A stretch of DNA of 64,000 nucleotides from Bacteroidetes bacterium 47-18. GTDB taxonomy: Bacteria; Bacteroidota; Bacteroidia; Chitinophagales; Chitinophagaceae. The stretch is taken from assembly GCA_001897155.1 (NCBI GenBank), contig MKSF01000014.1, forward strand, positions 310,001-374,000, written 5' to 3'. The notes under the pieces are model-generated. The model was not told the DNA's origin and did no database searches. It saw only the letters and a program-made list of their open reading frames with translations. The position numbers and the translations under genes are program-made. This document shows positions 17,889-26,452 of the stretch, piece by piece. Numbering within the stretch: the first letter of the stretch is position 1; the number at the start of each line of letters is the position of its first letter.

Positions 17889-20012
17889 ATGAAAAAAATT
17901 TTACTATCCATGTCTTTAGCAGCCGCAGCGTTTAGCGCCTGCAAAAATAATCATGAGAATATTGCCACTAAAGACAATCCGTTGCTGAACCCGTTTACCT
18001 CCCGGTACGGTATTGCGCCCTTTGAGGAGATCAAGGATGAGCATTTTGCCCCGGCTATCGTCAGGTCCATCGATATGGCCAATGAAGAGCTGCAGCTCAT
18101 TACGGAGAATAAGGAGGCGCCAACCTTTGAAAATACGATCGCGGCCCTGGACAGGGTAGGACAGACGCTGACGGATGTCACGAACGTGTTCTATTATTAC
18201 CTGGGCGCCAATACCAATGATAAGCTTCAAAAAGTAGCGGAGGAGATGTCGCCCGTATTGTCCAAGTACAGCGATGATATTTACCTCAATGATAAGCTCT
18301 TTGCGCGGGTGAAAAGCGTATATGATAATAAAGAGGCTTTTCAGTTGAATAAAGAGCAGTCCACCCTGCTGGATAAAACCTATAAGCACTTTGTAAGAAG
18401 CGGCGCCAACCTGGATGAAAAAGGGAAAGAGCGCCTGAGGACCATCAATGCGGAGCTGTCCAGGCTGTCCCTGAACTTCGGGGACAATGTGCTGGGTGAG
18501 ATCAATAATTATCAACTGGTCATAGAAAAGAAGGAGGACCTTGCAGGACTGCCCGAGGAGCTGATAGACGCCGCTGCAAAGGATAATAAATGGGTCTTTA
18601 CGCTGCAGAATCCCAGCGTGATGCCTTTCCTGCAGTATGCGGATAACAGGACCCTCCGCAGGCGGATATGGGAAGCGTATAAGAATGTAGGCAATAACGG
18701 CAATAAGTACGATAATAAAGTGCTGGCGCTCCAGATGAGCAATCTCCGCAGGGAAAAGGCCCAGTTGCTGGGCTATGAAACCTTCGCGCATTATTCCCTG
18801 GAGGAGACCATGGCAAAGACTCCTGACAATGTATATAAGCTGCTGAACCAGTTGTGGGAGCCCGCGCTGGAAAAATCCAAGACAGAGGCCTCGGCCATTA
18901 AGGAGCGTATGCAAAAAGATGGTATCACAGATGAGGTGAAACCTTATGACTGGCGTTATTATGCGGAAAAGATCCGGAAAGAAAAATACGATCTGAACGA
19001 GCAGGAGCTCAAGCCTTACTTTGAGTTGAAGAACGTCAGGGACGGCATCTTTATGGTGACCCAGAAGCTCTGGGGCCTCACCTTTAAGGAAGTGACCACG
19101 CTGCCCAAATATCATAAAGACGTAACCACCTGGGAGGTCTATGACGCGGATAGCACCCTGGCCGGTATATTGTATATGGATATGCATCCCCGCGCATCCA
19201 AAAGAGGGGGCGCCTGGATGACCTCCTTCAGGGACCAGCAGATGAAAGACGGCAAGCGCCAGATCCCGGTCATTGCCATTGTATGTAACTTTACACCTCC
19301 CAATGCCAATGGCGTTTCACTGCTCACCTTTGATGAAACCACCACCTTCTTCCACGAGTTCGGTCATGCCCTGCACGGGCTGCTGTCCAATACCAATTAC
19401 CTTACCCTGGCGGGTACCAATGTATCCAGGGATTTTGTGGAGCTGCCTTCACAGGTAATGGAGAACTGGGCGGCTGATCCTGTGGTCATGAAAATGTATG
19501 CCAAGCATTACCAGACCGGCGAAGTGATCCCGGACGAGCTGATCAGGAAAATCCAGAATGCCGGTACTTTCGACCAGGGCTTTGCTACCGTTGAATACCT
19601 GGCCGCATCTCTCCTGGACCTGGATTACCACAGCGCTAAAGAGAATATTAAAATGGATATTAATGAGTTTGAGCGGCAGTCGGTTCAGAAAATGGGCCTT
19701 ATAGATGCCATCATACCCAGGTACCGTACCACCTATTTCAGGCATGTATTCGCAGGAGGCTATTCCGCGGGCTATTACAGCTATATCTGGTCGGGCGTAC
19801 TGGATACTGATGCCTTCGACGCTTTCAAATCATCAGGAGATGTATTCAATAAGGAGAAAGCGGCCGGCTTCAGGAAGCATATACTGGAAAAAGGCGGCAC
19901 GGAAGATCCTGCCGAGCTTTACCGGAGATTCCGCGGGCATGATCCGTCTATAAAGCCATTGCTGAAAAAGCGCGGCCTGGTAGCGCCTTCTGTTTCCGTA
20001 CAGGAGAATTAA
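17889..20012 (+). CDS. M3-family peptidase, lipoprotein (dipeptidyl carboxypeptidase-like)
   Basis: 707 residues from the start at 17889 (MKKILLSMSLAAAAFSACKN); a Met six codons upstream would precede the signal sequence awkwardly. The signal ends at a lipobox-like FSAC, so it is probably a membrane-anchored lipoprotein. The metallopeptidase signature is TTFFHEFGHALHGLLS with the downstream Glu expected in M3 thimet/Dcp-type enzymes, which cut dipeptides or short oligopeptides. NPLLNPFTSRYGIAPFEEIK and the C-terminal FAGGYSAGYYSYIWSGVLD are typical of Dcp. The length fits the family. It is followed by the NtrC-type regulator gene at 42 bp. Confidence 0.92.
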   Translation: MKKILLSMSLAAAAFSACKNNHENIATKDNPLLNPFTSRYGIAPFEEIKDEHFAPAIVRSIDMANEELQLITENKEAPTFENTIAALDRVGQTLTDVTNVFYYYLGANTNDKLQKVAEEMSPVLSKYSDDIYLNDKLFARVKSVYDNKEAFQLNKEQSTLLDKTYKHFVRSGANLDEKGKERLRTINAELSRLSLNFGDNVLGEINNYQLVIEKKEDLAGLPEELIDAAAKDNKWVFTLQNPSVMPFLQYADNRTLRRRIWEAYKNVGNNGNKYDNKVLALQMSNLRREKAQLLGYETFAHYSLEETMAKTPDNVYKLLNQLWEPALEKSKTEASAIKERMQKDGITDEVKPYDWRYYAEKIRKEKYDLNEQELKPYFELKNVRDGIFMVTQKLWGLTFKEVTTLPKYHKDVTTWEVYDADSTLAGILYMDMHPRASKRGGAWMTSFRDQQMKDGKRQIPVIAIVCNFTPPNANGVSLLTFDETTTFFHEFGHALHGLLSNTNYLTLAGTNVSRDFVELPSQVMENWAADPVVMKMYAKHYQTGEVIPDELIRKIQNAGTFDQGFATVEYLAASLLDLDYHSAKENIKMDINEFERQSVQKMGLIDAIIPRYRTTYFRHVFAGGYSAGYYSYIWSGVLDTDAFDAFKSSGDVFNKEKAAGFRKHILEKGGTEDPAELYRRFRGHDPSIKPLLKKRGLVAPSVSVQEN

Positions 20013-20054
20013 TCAATAGTTCAGGCTATATACATCCAATTAATACGGAATAAT

Positions 20055-21221
20055 ATGGGGAAAAAAATATTAGTCATAGATGATGAAAGGGCGATCCGGA
20101 ACTCTTTGAAAGAGATCCTGGGATTTGAAGGCTATGATGTGGAAACGCTGGAGGACGGCGCCGCAGCAATAGCGTTTATAAGATCGGATCAGCCTGTTGA
20201 TTGCGTATTATGTGACATCAAGATGCCCAAGGCTGACGGTATGGAAGTGCTGGACGCTATGATAAGCGAACGTCCCGATACGCCCATAGTGATGATCTCA
20301 GGCCATGGTACCATTGATGTGGCAGTGGAAGCCGTTAAAAAAGGGGCGTATGATTACCTGTCAAAGCCGCCGGATCTGAACCGGCTGCTGATAACGATCA
20401 AGAATGCCACCGAAAAGCTCCACCTCATCAGGGAAACCAAGACGCTGAAGAAGAAAATAGCTAAAAGGGATGAGATCATAGGGCAGACGGCTGCCATACT
20501 GGAGATACTGGATATGGTGGAAAAGGTCGCTCCCACCGATGCCAGGGTGCTGATAACCGGCAGTAACGGCTCGGGGAAAGAGCTGATCGCGCAGCGTATA
20601 CATAATATAAGTAACCGCAGCCATACCGATATGGTGGAGGTCAACTGCGCCGCCATACCATCCGAGCTTATTGAAAGCGAATTGTTCGGTCATGAAAAGG
20701 GCTCCTTTACTTCGGCCATCAAGCAGCGGGTAGGTAAGTTTGAGCAGGCGGACGGGGGCACGCTTTTCCTGGATGAGGTGGCTGATATGAGCCTGTCTGC
20801 CCAGGCCAAGGTGCTGCGTGTATTGCAGGAAGGCAAGCTGACCCGCGTAGGCGGCGAAAAGGAGATCAAGGTGAATGTGCGTGTCATTGCCGCTACCAAT
20901 AAGGACCTGAAAGCGGAGATAGCGAAGGGTAATTTCAGGGAAGACCTGTACCACCGCCTGGGCGTGGTGCTGATCAACGTGCCTTCTTTGAACGAAAGGC
21001 GGGATGACATTCCCTTACTGATCAGCAGCTTCCTGGAGGATATATGCGAGGAGTACAGGGTGCCTGTAAAGGATATTTCCGGTTCGGCGATGCAACTGCT
21101 GAAAGAGTATGACTGGACGGGCAATATCAGGGAGCTGAAGAATGTGGTGGAACGTCTGGTGATTTTTTCGGATCATGAAATTTCGCAGGCGCACGTAGAG
21201 AAATATATCTTAATGAAATAG
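20055..21221 (+). CDS. NtrC-type response regulator lacking a DNA-binding domain
   Basis: 388 residues. The receiver domain (1-120) has D9/D10, phosphoacceptor D54 (CDIKMP) and K104. The AAA+ domain (about 140-370) has Walker A GSNGSGKE (169-176), Walker B TLFLDEV (236-242) and the arginine-finger region REDLYHRLGV. The loop that contacts sigma-54, normally GAFTGA, reads GSFTSA (216-221). The protein ends at 388, so the usual C-terminal Fis helix-turn-helix is absent. Regulators of this shortened type are common in Bacteroidota. No histidine kinase gene is adjacent. Whether it activates sigma-54 promoters is unclear. Confidence 0.9.
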   Translation: MGKKILVIDDERAIRNSLKEILGFEGYDVETLEDGAAAIAFIRSDQPVDCVLCDIKMPKADGMEVLDAMISERPDTPIVMISGHGTIDVAVEAVKKGAYDYLSKPPDLNRLLITIKNATEKLHLIRETKTLKKKIAKRDEIIGQTAAILEILDMVEKVAPTDARVLITGSNGSGKELIAQRIHNISNRSHTDMVEVNCAAIPSELIESELFGHEKGSFTSAIKQRVGKFEQADGGTLFLDEVADMSLSAQAKVLRVLQEGKLTRVGGEKEIKVNVRVIAATNKDLKAEIAKGNFREDLYHRLGVVLINVPSLNERRDDIPLLISSFLEDICEEYRVPVKDISGSAMQLLKEYDWTGNIRELKNVVERLVIFSDHEISQAHVEKYILMK

Positions 21222-21258
21222 CAGAGAACGAAGGTCTATGTCCTTCGTTCCTGCTTTT
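21222..21258 (+). terminator. Terminator of the NtrC-type regulator
   Basis: GCAGAGAACGAAGG pairs with CCTTCGTTCCTGC (one bulge) and is followed by TTTT; it begins at the stop codon. Confidence 0.7.
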
Positions 21259-21380
21259 ACAGGAGCAGGTGTGCATATCCTGGTACAACGGCCTGATGTG
21301 AAGCAATCTGCTGGTTTCAGGCGTGATGTGCCCAACAATATTCCGGGTAAAAGATATTTTTGAAAAGTTTTTAAATTTAT

Positions 21381-21411
21381 TTGGAGAAATAAATTAACTG
21401 CTATACTTTTG
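21381..21411 (+). promoter_or_regulatory. Promoter of tRNA-Lys copy 1
   Basis: TTG (21381-21383), a 20-base spacer and TACTTTTG (21404-21411) fit the Bacteroidota primary-sigma consensus TTG/TAnnTTTG. Transcription would begin just before the tRNA at 21428. Confidence 0.75.
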
Positions 21412-21427
21412 CACTCCCATCAGGGAT

Positions 21428-21500
21428 GATCCTGTAGCTCAGTTGGTAGAGCAATACACTTTTAATGTATGGGCCCTGGGTTCGAGTCCCAGCGGGATCA
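21428..21500 (+). tRNA. tRNA-Lys (anticodon TTT), copy 1
   Basis: 73 bases with a complete cloverleaf: acceptor GATCCTG/CGGGATC, D arm GCTC/GAGC, anticodon stem ATACA/TGTAT with loop CTTTTAA, T arm CTGGG-TTCGAGT-CCCAG, and discriminator A. The CCA end is not encoded. It is identical base for base to the copy at 32136-32208. Confidence 0.97.
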
Positions 21501-21504
21501 CAGT

Positions 21505-21530
21505 AAGCCTCAACGAAAGTTGGGGCTTTT
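21505..21530 (+). terminator. Terminator of tRNA-Lys copy 1
   Basis: AAGCCTCAAC, GAAA tetraloop, GTTGGGGCTT, then TT; one G-U pair. It starts five bases behind the tRNA. Confidence 0.8.
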
Positions 21531-21985
21531 GTCGTTCAGAGCCGTTTCAAATCAGCATTTTCAGGAAAAAAGCATAAAGGTGATGACCGGGAAGGTACAA
21601 CGGTCCCGAAACTGACCGGATAATATAATTGCTTTATAACCCCGGGCTGTTAAAGCCGCGAATCTATTCTTATCCTGCTCCCCAATAGATACTCCGGGTG
21701 TGCTCTCACGAAAAGGAGGTGAATGGAGGCTCAAAATGACAGGCGGATTTTAGAAACGGCGATTTGGAAGGAGTCAGCAGGAACGGAATGATGCAATTTA
21801 CCAAAGACAATAAATTTACCTATGATAATTTCGGTGGGAGGAGAGAATGCGTATTGCGCTGTAAAAGTAGCTCATTCTTTAGAGCAGCGCATTAAGTCCT
21901 TATTTTTACCAAGAGCAGTACCTGGCGATACGGTTACGTAGCTTATTAGGTAGCCTGTGCAACGGCTGTTAAGGGTAAGGGTTGT
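21531..21985. other. Non-coding stretch after tRNA-Lys copy 1
   Basis: About 450 bp without a credible gene, repeat-family copy or strong hairpin. It separates the tRNA from the convergently oriented cysteine-rich protein gene. Composition is mixed, as in the rest of the accessory region. Confidence 0.3.
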
Positions 21986-22435
21986 TTAGCAAGGTTCTAT
22001 AATCAGGCGTGCGATGCCCTCACAATCTGCGGGCTCCCAACGGGCTCTCAGGCAGTCACACCTTCTTTCACATCCATGGTGCGAACTCCAGAATTCAATT
22101 TCAGGAGGATAACACTTTGGAGTGCCCACTACCCAGGTTTCCAGACGTTGGCAGTCGCGCGGACCGCTATATATAAGTGCCGAGTGTACAAAAACGGGAG
22201 ATGAAGGGAATCCGCATATTGTGGTTGTATTTGGATATGGGACGTTTGCTCCGGAAGGGATCACTATAACGCAACTTGTGAATTCAGCTTCGCAATTCTG
22301 GCACTCACGGGCGCCCCGGAGCTGGAGGTAAATATCACATTCGGTACGGTTGATGATCTCGATACCGCGGGATCCGTTTGAATACCCGGCAAAGGATAAT
22401 AAGACTAAGACGAAACTCAATAAGATGTTTTTCAT
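21986..22435 (-). CDS. Secreted cysteine-rich protein, paralogue 1
   Basis: 149 residues with a signal peptide (MKNILLSFVLVLLSFAGYS). The mature part begins NGSRGIEIINRTECDIYLQL and contains a Cys-rich pattern including ECQNC, GPRDC, GCERRCDCLRARW and DCEGIARL, with a final Cys at the C-terminus. A paralogue lies at 33225 with the same signal start (MKNI) and shared blocks: CDIYLQ, VIVIP, NTTT, SGPR, CEGIARL. The sequence just upstream of both ATGs is also similar (a T-run, then AATCxCC). I do not recognise the family. It is probably periplasmic or extracellular and disulphide-bonded. Confidence 0.75.
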   Translation of the reverse strand: MKNILLSFVLVLLSFAGYSNGSRGIEIINRTECDIYLQLRGARECQNCEAEFTSCVIVIPSGANVPYPNTTTICGFPSSPVFVHSALIYSGPRDCQRLETWVVGTPKCYPPEIEFWSSHHGCERRCDCLRARWEPADCEGIARLIIEPC

Positions 22436-22993
22436 AATAAAAGGATTTAGGGGATTAAAAAAAGAAGCGCCGTTGCACAGGCAGATTTATTGAATACTAA
22501 AGGAAAGCGGCAAAAGACAGGATTGCAACGATCCGGGAGCGTTCTGGTTTCGCTCGTATCCGGGACAAAATAATAATGTAGTACAGCTATATCCAAATAT
22601 TTTTAGCGGAAAAAGTATGAATAGTGTAAAAAAAGTGCTTGAGCAGCGCACGTAATGCCTGGGTGATACATTGCCGCTCCTGAATGGCACACTGTTTTGC
22701 CTGAACGGCACAGTATTTTTGCCTGAATGATACCAGGGGATGCTGCAGATGGTACAGCAGGAGAGGGCAAGGTGATTGCCAGGTCAGACAAATGACAGGA
22801 AATGATAGCTTATCGTGTCTTTGTGCCGCTTTTTAAAAGCAGCCCTTGCTACGGGCGGGCTGTCAAAGGAGGTGGCCCGGTGATACGATAGCCGGTTTTC
22901 AGATGTTAGGATGGGGGCTTACCCGGGAGGTGGGCCCGGGTATTCTTTGAACCGCCTTCACAGGCTGGTAAGCTACCTGGTTGGCAGTGATTG
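22436..22993. other. Intergenic region with short degenerate tandem repeats
   Basis: No gene seen. At 22658-22742 there are four degenerate 21-22-base units, each starting CCTG(A/G)(A/G) and containing a GGCACA or GATAC(A/C) core. The remainder is unremarkable. Confidence 0.45.
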
Positions 22994-23022
22994 TAAAAAG
23001 CCGTATCCCGACCGGGTACGGC
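22994..23022 (-). terminator. Terminator of the XRE regulator gene
   Basis: On the minus strand AGCCGTACCC and GGGATACGGCT pair with one bulge and are followed by TTTTT. It lies about 65 bp behind the regulator's stop codon. Confidence 0.7.
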
Positions 23023-23084
23023 TGCCTGACAGGCGTTTTTGCTATATTCTAACTGGTTTTATATTATGTAAGGTGAAGCAGAGG

Positions 23085-23501
23085 CTACTTATTAAGGAGC
23101 GCTTCGAGACGTTTTATCATAAGCTCTTTCTCTTCCAGCATTCGCTCATATAAAGCCATCTTTTCTGCGTGAAATTCAATTATTTTACTAAGCGGATGGA
23201 TGTTAAATGTAGAGGCATGCCCGCCAAAATAGGCGCCTTCATTGAAGGTATTGGATATGACATTATTAATACCTTGTTCGCTGTCAAAATTTTTGATGAT
23301 TTCAACCGGAATGTTTAAGATAGCCGATATTTTTTCCAGGATTGGCAAGTCAATATATTCTTTTTGCTCCAGTAGAGATACTTTTTTCTGGTTCCAGTCT
23401 TCACCCAATTCGTAAGCCAGGGTCTCCTGTTTGATACCCAGCATTTCCCTTAGCTTTTTGATATTACGGCCTTGATGTACATTGAGCTCCATAGCTTCCA
23501 T
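23085..23501 (-). CDS. XRE-family helix-turn-helix regulator
   Basis: 138 residues (or 135 from the Met at 23492). The N-terminal HTH is recognisable as GRNIKKLREMLGIKQETLAYELG...WNQKKVSLLEQKE, followed by LEKISAILNIPVEIIKNF. The middle (about 75-105) is linker-like. The C-terminus (SKIIEFHAEKMALYERMLEE plus KELMIKRLEALLNK) is a probable coiled coil for dimerisation. It is transcribed away from the metallopeptidase gene. Four copies of a palindrome lie just in front of it (23547-23615), consistent with autoregulation and possibly control of the divergent gene. The ligand or signal is unknown. Confidence 0.9.
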   Translation of the reverse strand: MEAMELNVHQGRNIKKLREMLGIKQETLAYELGEDWNQKKVSLLEQKEYIDLPILEKISAILNIPVEIIKNFDSEQGINNVISNTFNEGAYFGGHASTFNIHPLSKIIEFHAEKMALYERMLEEKELMIKRLEALLNK

Positions 23502-23546
23502 AGTTTAGATTTAGACTTTTATAGTAACTGCAAAAAAGTAAAGTTA

Positions 23547-23615
23547 GGATAATTTATCCGGTAAAATATCCCGTTTACGGGATAAAATATCCTCGCAAAT
23601 GGGATAAAATATCCC
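23547..23615. promoter_or_regulatory. Array of four palindromic operator-like sites
   Basis: Four related palindromes lie at 23547-23559 (GGATAATTTATCC), 23560-23572 (GGTAAAATATCCC), 23579-23592 (GGGATAAAATATCC) and 23601-23615 (GGGATAAAATATCCC). A further half-site, AATATCCC, is near 23627, and CCCGTTTACGGG bridges sites 2 and 3. They sit about 45-115 bp in front of the XRE regulator start, in the gap shared with the metallopeptidase. A dimeric HTH repressor would suit such sites; binding is inferred. Confidence 0.7.
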
Positions 23616-23773
23616 TTTAGAAACTTGAATATCCCAAAAGCCGGGTGTTGTTTTGCGCTGCTGGTATAAAGAATTATTTACATCCGAAATAGTATGGATA
23701 TGACTACGGCAGACTGCCTGTTAATTAACGTATTGTTAAAATTATATATTTTAAGTATGTTTAATAAAAAAAA

Positions 23774-23781
23774 TAATTTTG
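23774..23781 (+). promoter_or_regulatory. -7 element upstream of the metallopeptidase
   Basis: TAATTTTG fits TAnnTTTG and lies 66 bp in front of the ATG at 23848. No TTG stands at the usual distance, so the promoter may be weak or need activation. Confidence 0.45.
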
Positions 23782-23847
23782 CCAACATATTGTTAATTTA
23801 ACCTATTAAGTTTTTATTTATTTTAACTTTAAAAACCCAATTACCTA

Positions 23848-25803
23848 ATGAAAAAAATCAACTTCCTAATGTTGCTTTTAATTGTAGTATTTGCGTCCTG
23901 CAGAAAGACGGACCGACAATCAAACTCCGGGACTGGCTTGCCCCAGCTTCAAAAAATCAGTGGCGTTGCTTCTGATGATATGATGCTTGAATACCGCTGG
24001 ACAAGTCCGTACAGCCTGAAAGTCGTCAGGGCATTGCGCGAGCATGCTGCTGCCACAGGTTCCGATAGTCTGCAAATGGTATTGAATGCACCGCTGAAAG
24101 CCGACAATTATTTCTTATACTATGTGATTGATTTAGTGACCGAAGACCAGGCGGCAGCGCTCCATACGTGGATGGAAGCGGATAGCCAAAACATGGTGGT
24201 GCGCTATCCCGTAGACAGCGTATCTATGTACCCGCATTTATTCGGTGAAGATGTAATGGAAGCCTACGATGAACATAATGCACGTTTTTACGCTACTATA
24301 CCGATGGGTACACCCCTGCCCAATGCTATGGGTGCAACGATCCTTGACACGCTGTATGTGCCGGATGCAGATGAACGGGCACTGGACTTTATGCTGAACC
24401 TTTGGACGGCCAATTTTTCCAACGGCTATATCAATTATTTACAGGGTGCTGCTCCGGGACTGTATGATTTTACCATGAGGGTACACAATGAGGAACGCTA
24501 TGTTCCACAGGGATTTGACCCGATAGACCCCGGCACGGGCAATGACTGGCGCAATCCATTCGGGACGGCCAACAACGGACAGTTCTTTACGCCCCGTGAG
24601 CTGTTTGACAATGGTGGTATGACAGGCATAACCAACCCGGTAAGGCGGTCACGTGGTATCTCTTTCCGGGAAAACACCTTAGATGTAAACGAGGGAATTC
24701 GTGGGCTGCGGGTAGTGGCTACGCGTTTTGTGGTCTTTCAAAGAATTACCATGACCGATATAAATGGGGAATTTGAAGTTGATCTGCCACGTTTCGGCTT
24801 TGTAGGCATCAATTACATTTTCAAAAATACCGAGCTTCAGATACGTGGTACGGATTTCAGCCACCATACGGTAGCCGGAAAAATGGTAAGTGGGCTGAAA
24901 GCTGCCTTCCTGGCCTATGTGCCTGTGATGCACTTCCAATTCTGCGATCCTTTCAACAATATCAACGATCTGGTTATCAATTTTGCGCACGGTACGAAAA
25001 AGGCGCTTTGGGGACTGACCTACAATGCCGTGCAGGAAGCGAACGGCTATACCATAGACCTGAATATGCGAAATGGTACTAAATTCCTGGATGTGCTTTG
25101 CAATTATGCCCAAAACGGTGGCCCCTCTGCGGCTCCTATGTTGCGCTACGTGTACAACTTCCTCGGTGGTCCTGACTATATTTTTCGACTGTTCCAGCTT
25201 AGCGCCTATGTAGGCACCAGCCTGCCGGGTGTATTACCGGATATGATAATCACCGGGCAGAAAAACGATCCTGAAGATACGCACGAGCTGCGACACACCA
25301 TATACCACGAATACGGGCATACGTTGCACTACTTTAAGGCGAATGTGATGGACAGCGATCACTGGAAGCGAAACATAGCCCTTAGCCCACCCCCTGGCTA
25401 CGGTGACGACATTAACGATGTCCGTGGCAGCTATTTTGCATTGTCCGAGGGCTGGGCGGATTTTATTGGTCACACGTATAATTTCAGGAAGTATAATACT
25501 AATGCAACGCATACCGAAACCAACAGATGGACGGGTGTACCGAGGACAGGTAATTACCAGTTCCTGTTGGAAGAAGTGCCTACTTTTAATAATAATTTTA
25601 TTGCAAGAGGATTATTTTATGACCTGACAGATGCTTGGAACCAAGCTGAGCAATTTGATGATATTGAGGGTTTCACGATCAACCAGATCTACCAGCATTT
25701 GACACCATTTAATTACACAATACAGGATTTCCGTACGAGCTGGGAAAATATGCATCCTGACATCAACAATGCAGCTTTATTTAATGAATATCTAAACAGA
25801 TAA
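23848..25803 (+). CDS. Zincin-type metallopeptidase lipoprotein
   Basis: 651 residues. The signal sequence MKKINFLMLLLIVVFASC ends in a lipobox (FASC), so the protein is anchored to a membrane, possibly at the cell surface. HEYGH at residues 487-491 with a third ligand candidate Glu534 in LSEGWADFIGH (43 residues on) gives a gluzincin-like zinc site. A beta-sandwich-like segment around 280-345 (NEGIRGLRVVATRFVVFQRI) resembles carboxypeptidase regulatory domains. I do not recognise the exact family or substrate. The lipoprotein gene begins 2 bp behind its stop, so the two are probably translationally coupled. The gene's last 30-40 codons recur twice downstream (26453, 27241). Confidence 0.85.
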   Translation: MKKINFLMLLLIVVFASCRKTDRQSNSGTGLPQLQKISGVASDDMMLEYRWTSPYSLKVVRALREHAAATGSDSLQMVLNAPLKADNYFLYYVIDLVTEDQAAALHTWMEADSQNMVVRYPVDSVSMYPHLFGEDVMEAYDEHNARFYATIPMGTPLPNAMGATILDTLYVPDADERALDFMLNLWTANFSNGYINYLQGAAPGLYDFTMRVHNEERYVPQGFDPIDPGTGNDWRNPFGTANNGQFFTPRELFDNGGMTGITNPVRRSRGISFRENTLDVNEGIRGLRVVATRFVVFQRITMTDINGEFEVDLPRFGFVGINYIFKNTELQIRGTDFSHHTVAGKMVSGLKAAFLAYVPVMHFQFCDPFNNINDLVINFAHGTKKALWGLTYNAVQEANGYTIDLNMRNGTKFLDVLCNYAQNGGPSAAPMLRYVYNFLGGPDYIFRLFQLSAYVGTSLPGVLPDMIITGQKNDPEDTHELRHTIYHEYGHTLHYFKANVMDSDHWKRNIALSPPPGYGDDINDVRGSYFALSEGWADFIGHTYNFRKYNTNATHTETNRWTGVPRTGNYQFLLEEVPTFNNNFIARGLFYDLTDAWNQAEQFDDIEGFTINQIYQHLTPFNYTIQDFRTSWENMHPDINNAALFNEYLNR

Positions 25804-25805
25804 AT

Positions 25806-26411
25806 ATGAAAAAATATTTGGTATTACTTTTAAGCGTATTGACGCTGATATCCTGTGATCCTAAAGATATGGCGAATGAAGGCATCACATTGCCGCCGAT
25901 GGAATTCGGGTTGAAGGTAAGTCCCGATACTGCGTATATTAAGTTAGGAGATACGCTGACGTTGTACGCCTCTATCCCAAGCACACTAAGCAATGGCGTC
26001 AAAATAGAAGACGGTAAAGCCACGATTGATCTATATATGGGATATAGAAATGAGATACCTGTCTTACATACGAATAACGAAGCTGTAGTCGTAGGTACAC
26101 ATTTGAATGTTTTAGAAGAAAAAGGTAGCATAAGAATTTACCCAAGTACAAATAATATTGTGGAAATCTATGCGCATCCGTATGGGGACAGCATCCAGGT
26201 TGAAATGAAATTTATTCCTCTAAAGACTGGAACCTATGTTATACAGACGTATTCTAAGTTTTACGAAGGGAAAAAAGGCAAAACCCGAACTATACCTAAA
26301 TTTGCTATGGAAGACACGCATTGGGATTTGTATCAAATTCCGGGAGACCCAAGCCCTAATCCCGGAGAAGATAGTTATTACAAGTCTTACTGGTTTGCTG
26401 TCACTGATTAA
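25806..26411 (+). CDS. Small lipoprotein, cassette copy 1
   Basis: 201 residues. The signal MKKYLVLLLSVLTLISC ends in the lipobox LISC. The mature part begins DPKDMANEGITLPPMEFGLK, continues with SPDTAYIKLGDTLTLYASIP (Ig-like beta-strand pattern), and ends YKSYWFAVTD. It starts 2 bp after the metallopeptidase stop codon, implying coupled expression and a shared job. Two further copies follow. Copies 1 and 3 share a run of 55 identical bases (26032-26086 with 27559-27613). I do not recognise the family; a chaperone, anchor, inhibitor or substrate-binding partner of the peptidase are all possible. Confidence 0.85.
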   Translation: MKKYLVLLLSVLTLISCDPKDMANEGITLPPMEFGLKVSPDTAYIKLGDTLTLYASIPSTLSNGVKIEDGKATIDLYMGYRNEIPVLHTNNEAVVVGTHLNVLEEKGSIRIYPSTNNIVEIYAHPYGDSIQVEMKFIPLKTGTYVIQTYSKFYEGKKGKTRTIPKFAMEDTHWDLYQIPGDPSPNPGEDSYYKSYWFAVTD

Positions 26412-26419
26412 GAGTTGAC

Positions 26420-26451
26420 AAGCCGTAGCATTCTTTTTGCTGCGGCTTTTT
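26420..26451 (+). terminator. Terminator of cassette 1
   Basis: AAGCCGTAGCA pairs with TGCTGCGGCTT around a T-rich loop and is followed by a T-run. Related hairpins close the next two cassettes (27205-27235, 27943-27979). Confidence 0.85.
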
Positions 26452-26452
26452 A

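Noticed and set aside
17916-19187. 423-codon open frame on the minus strand
   Set aside because: Antisense to the M3 peptidase, which has all family motifs; the frame looks like codon-bias noise.
23547-23634. CRISPR-like array of short repeats
   Set aside because: The repeats are only 13-15 bases, palindromic, with spacers of under 10 bases and no cas genes; operator sites fit better.
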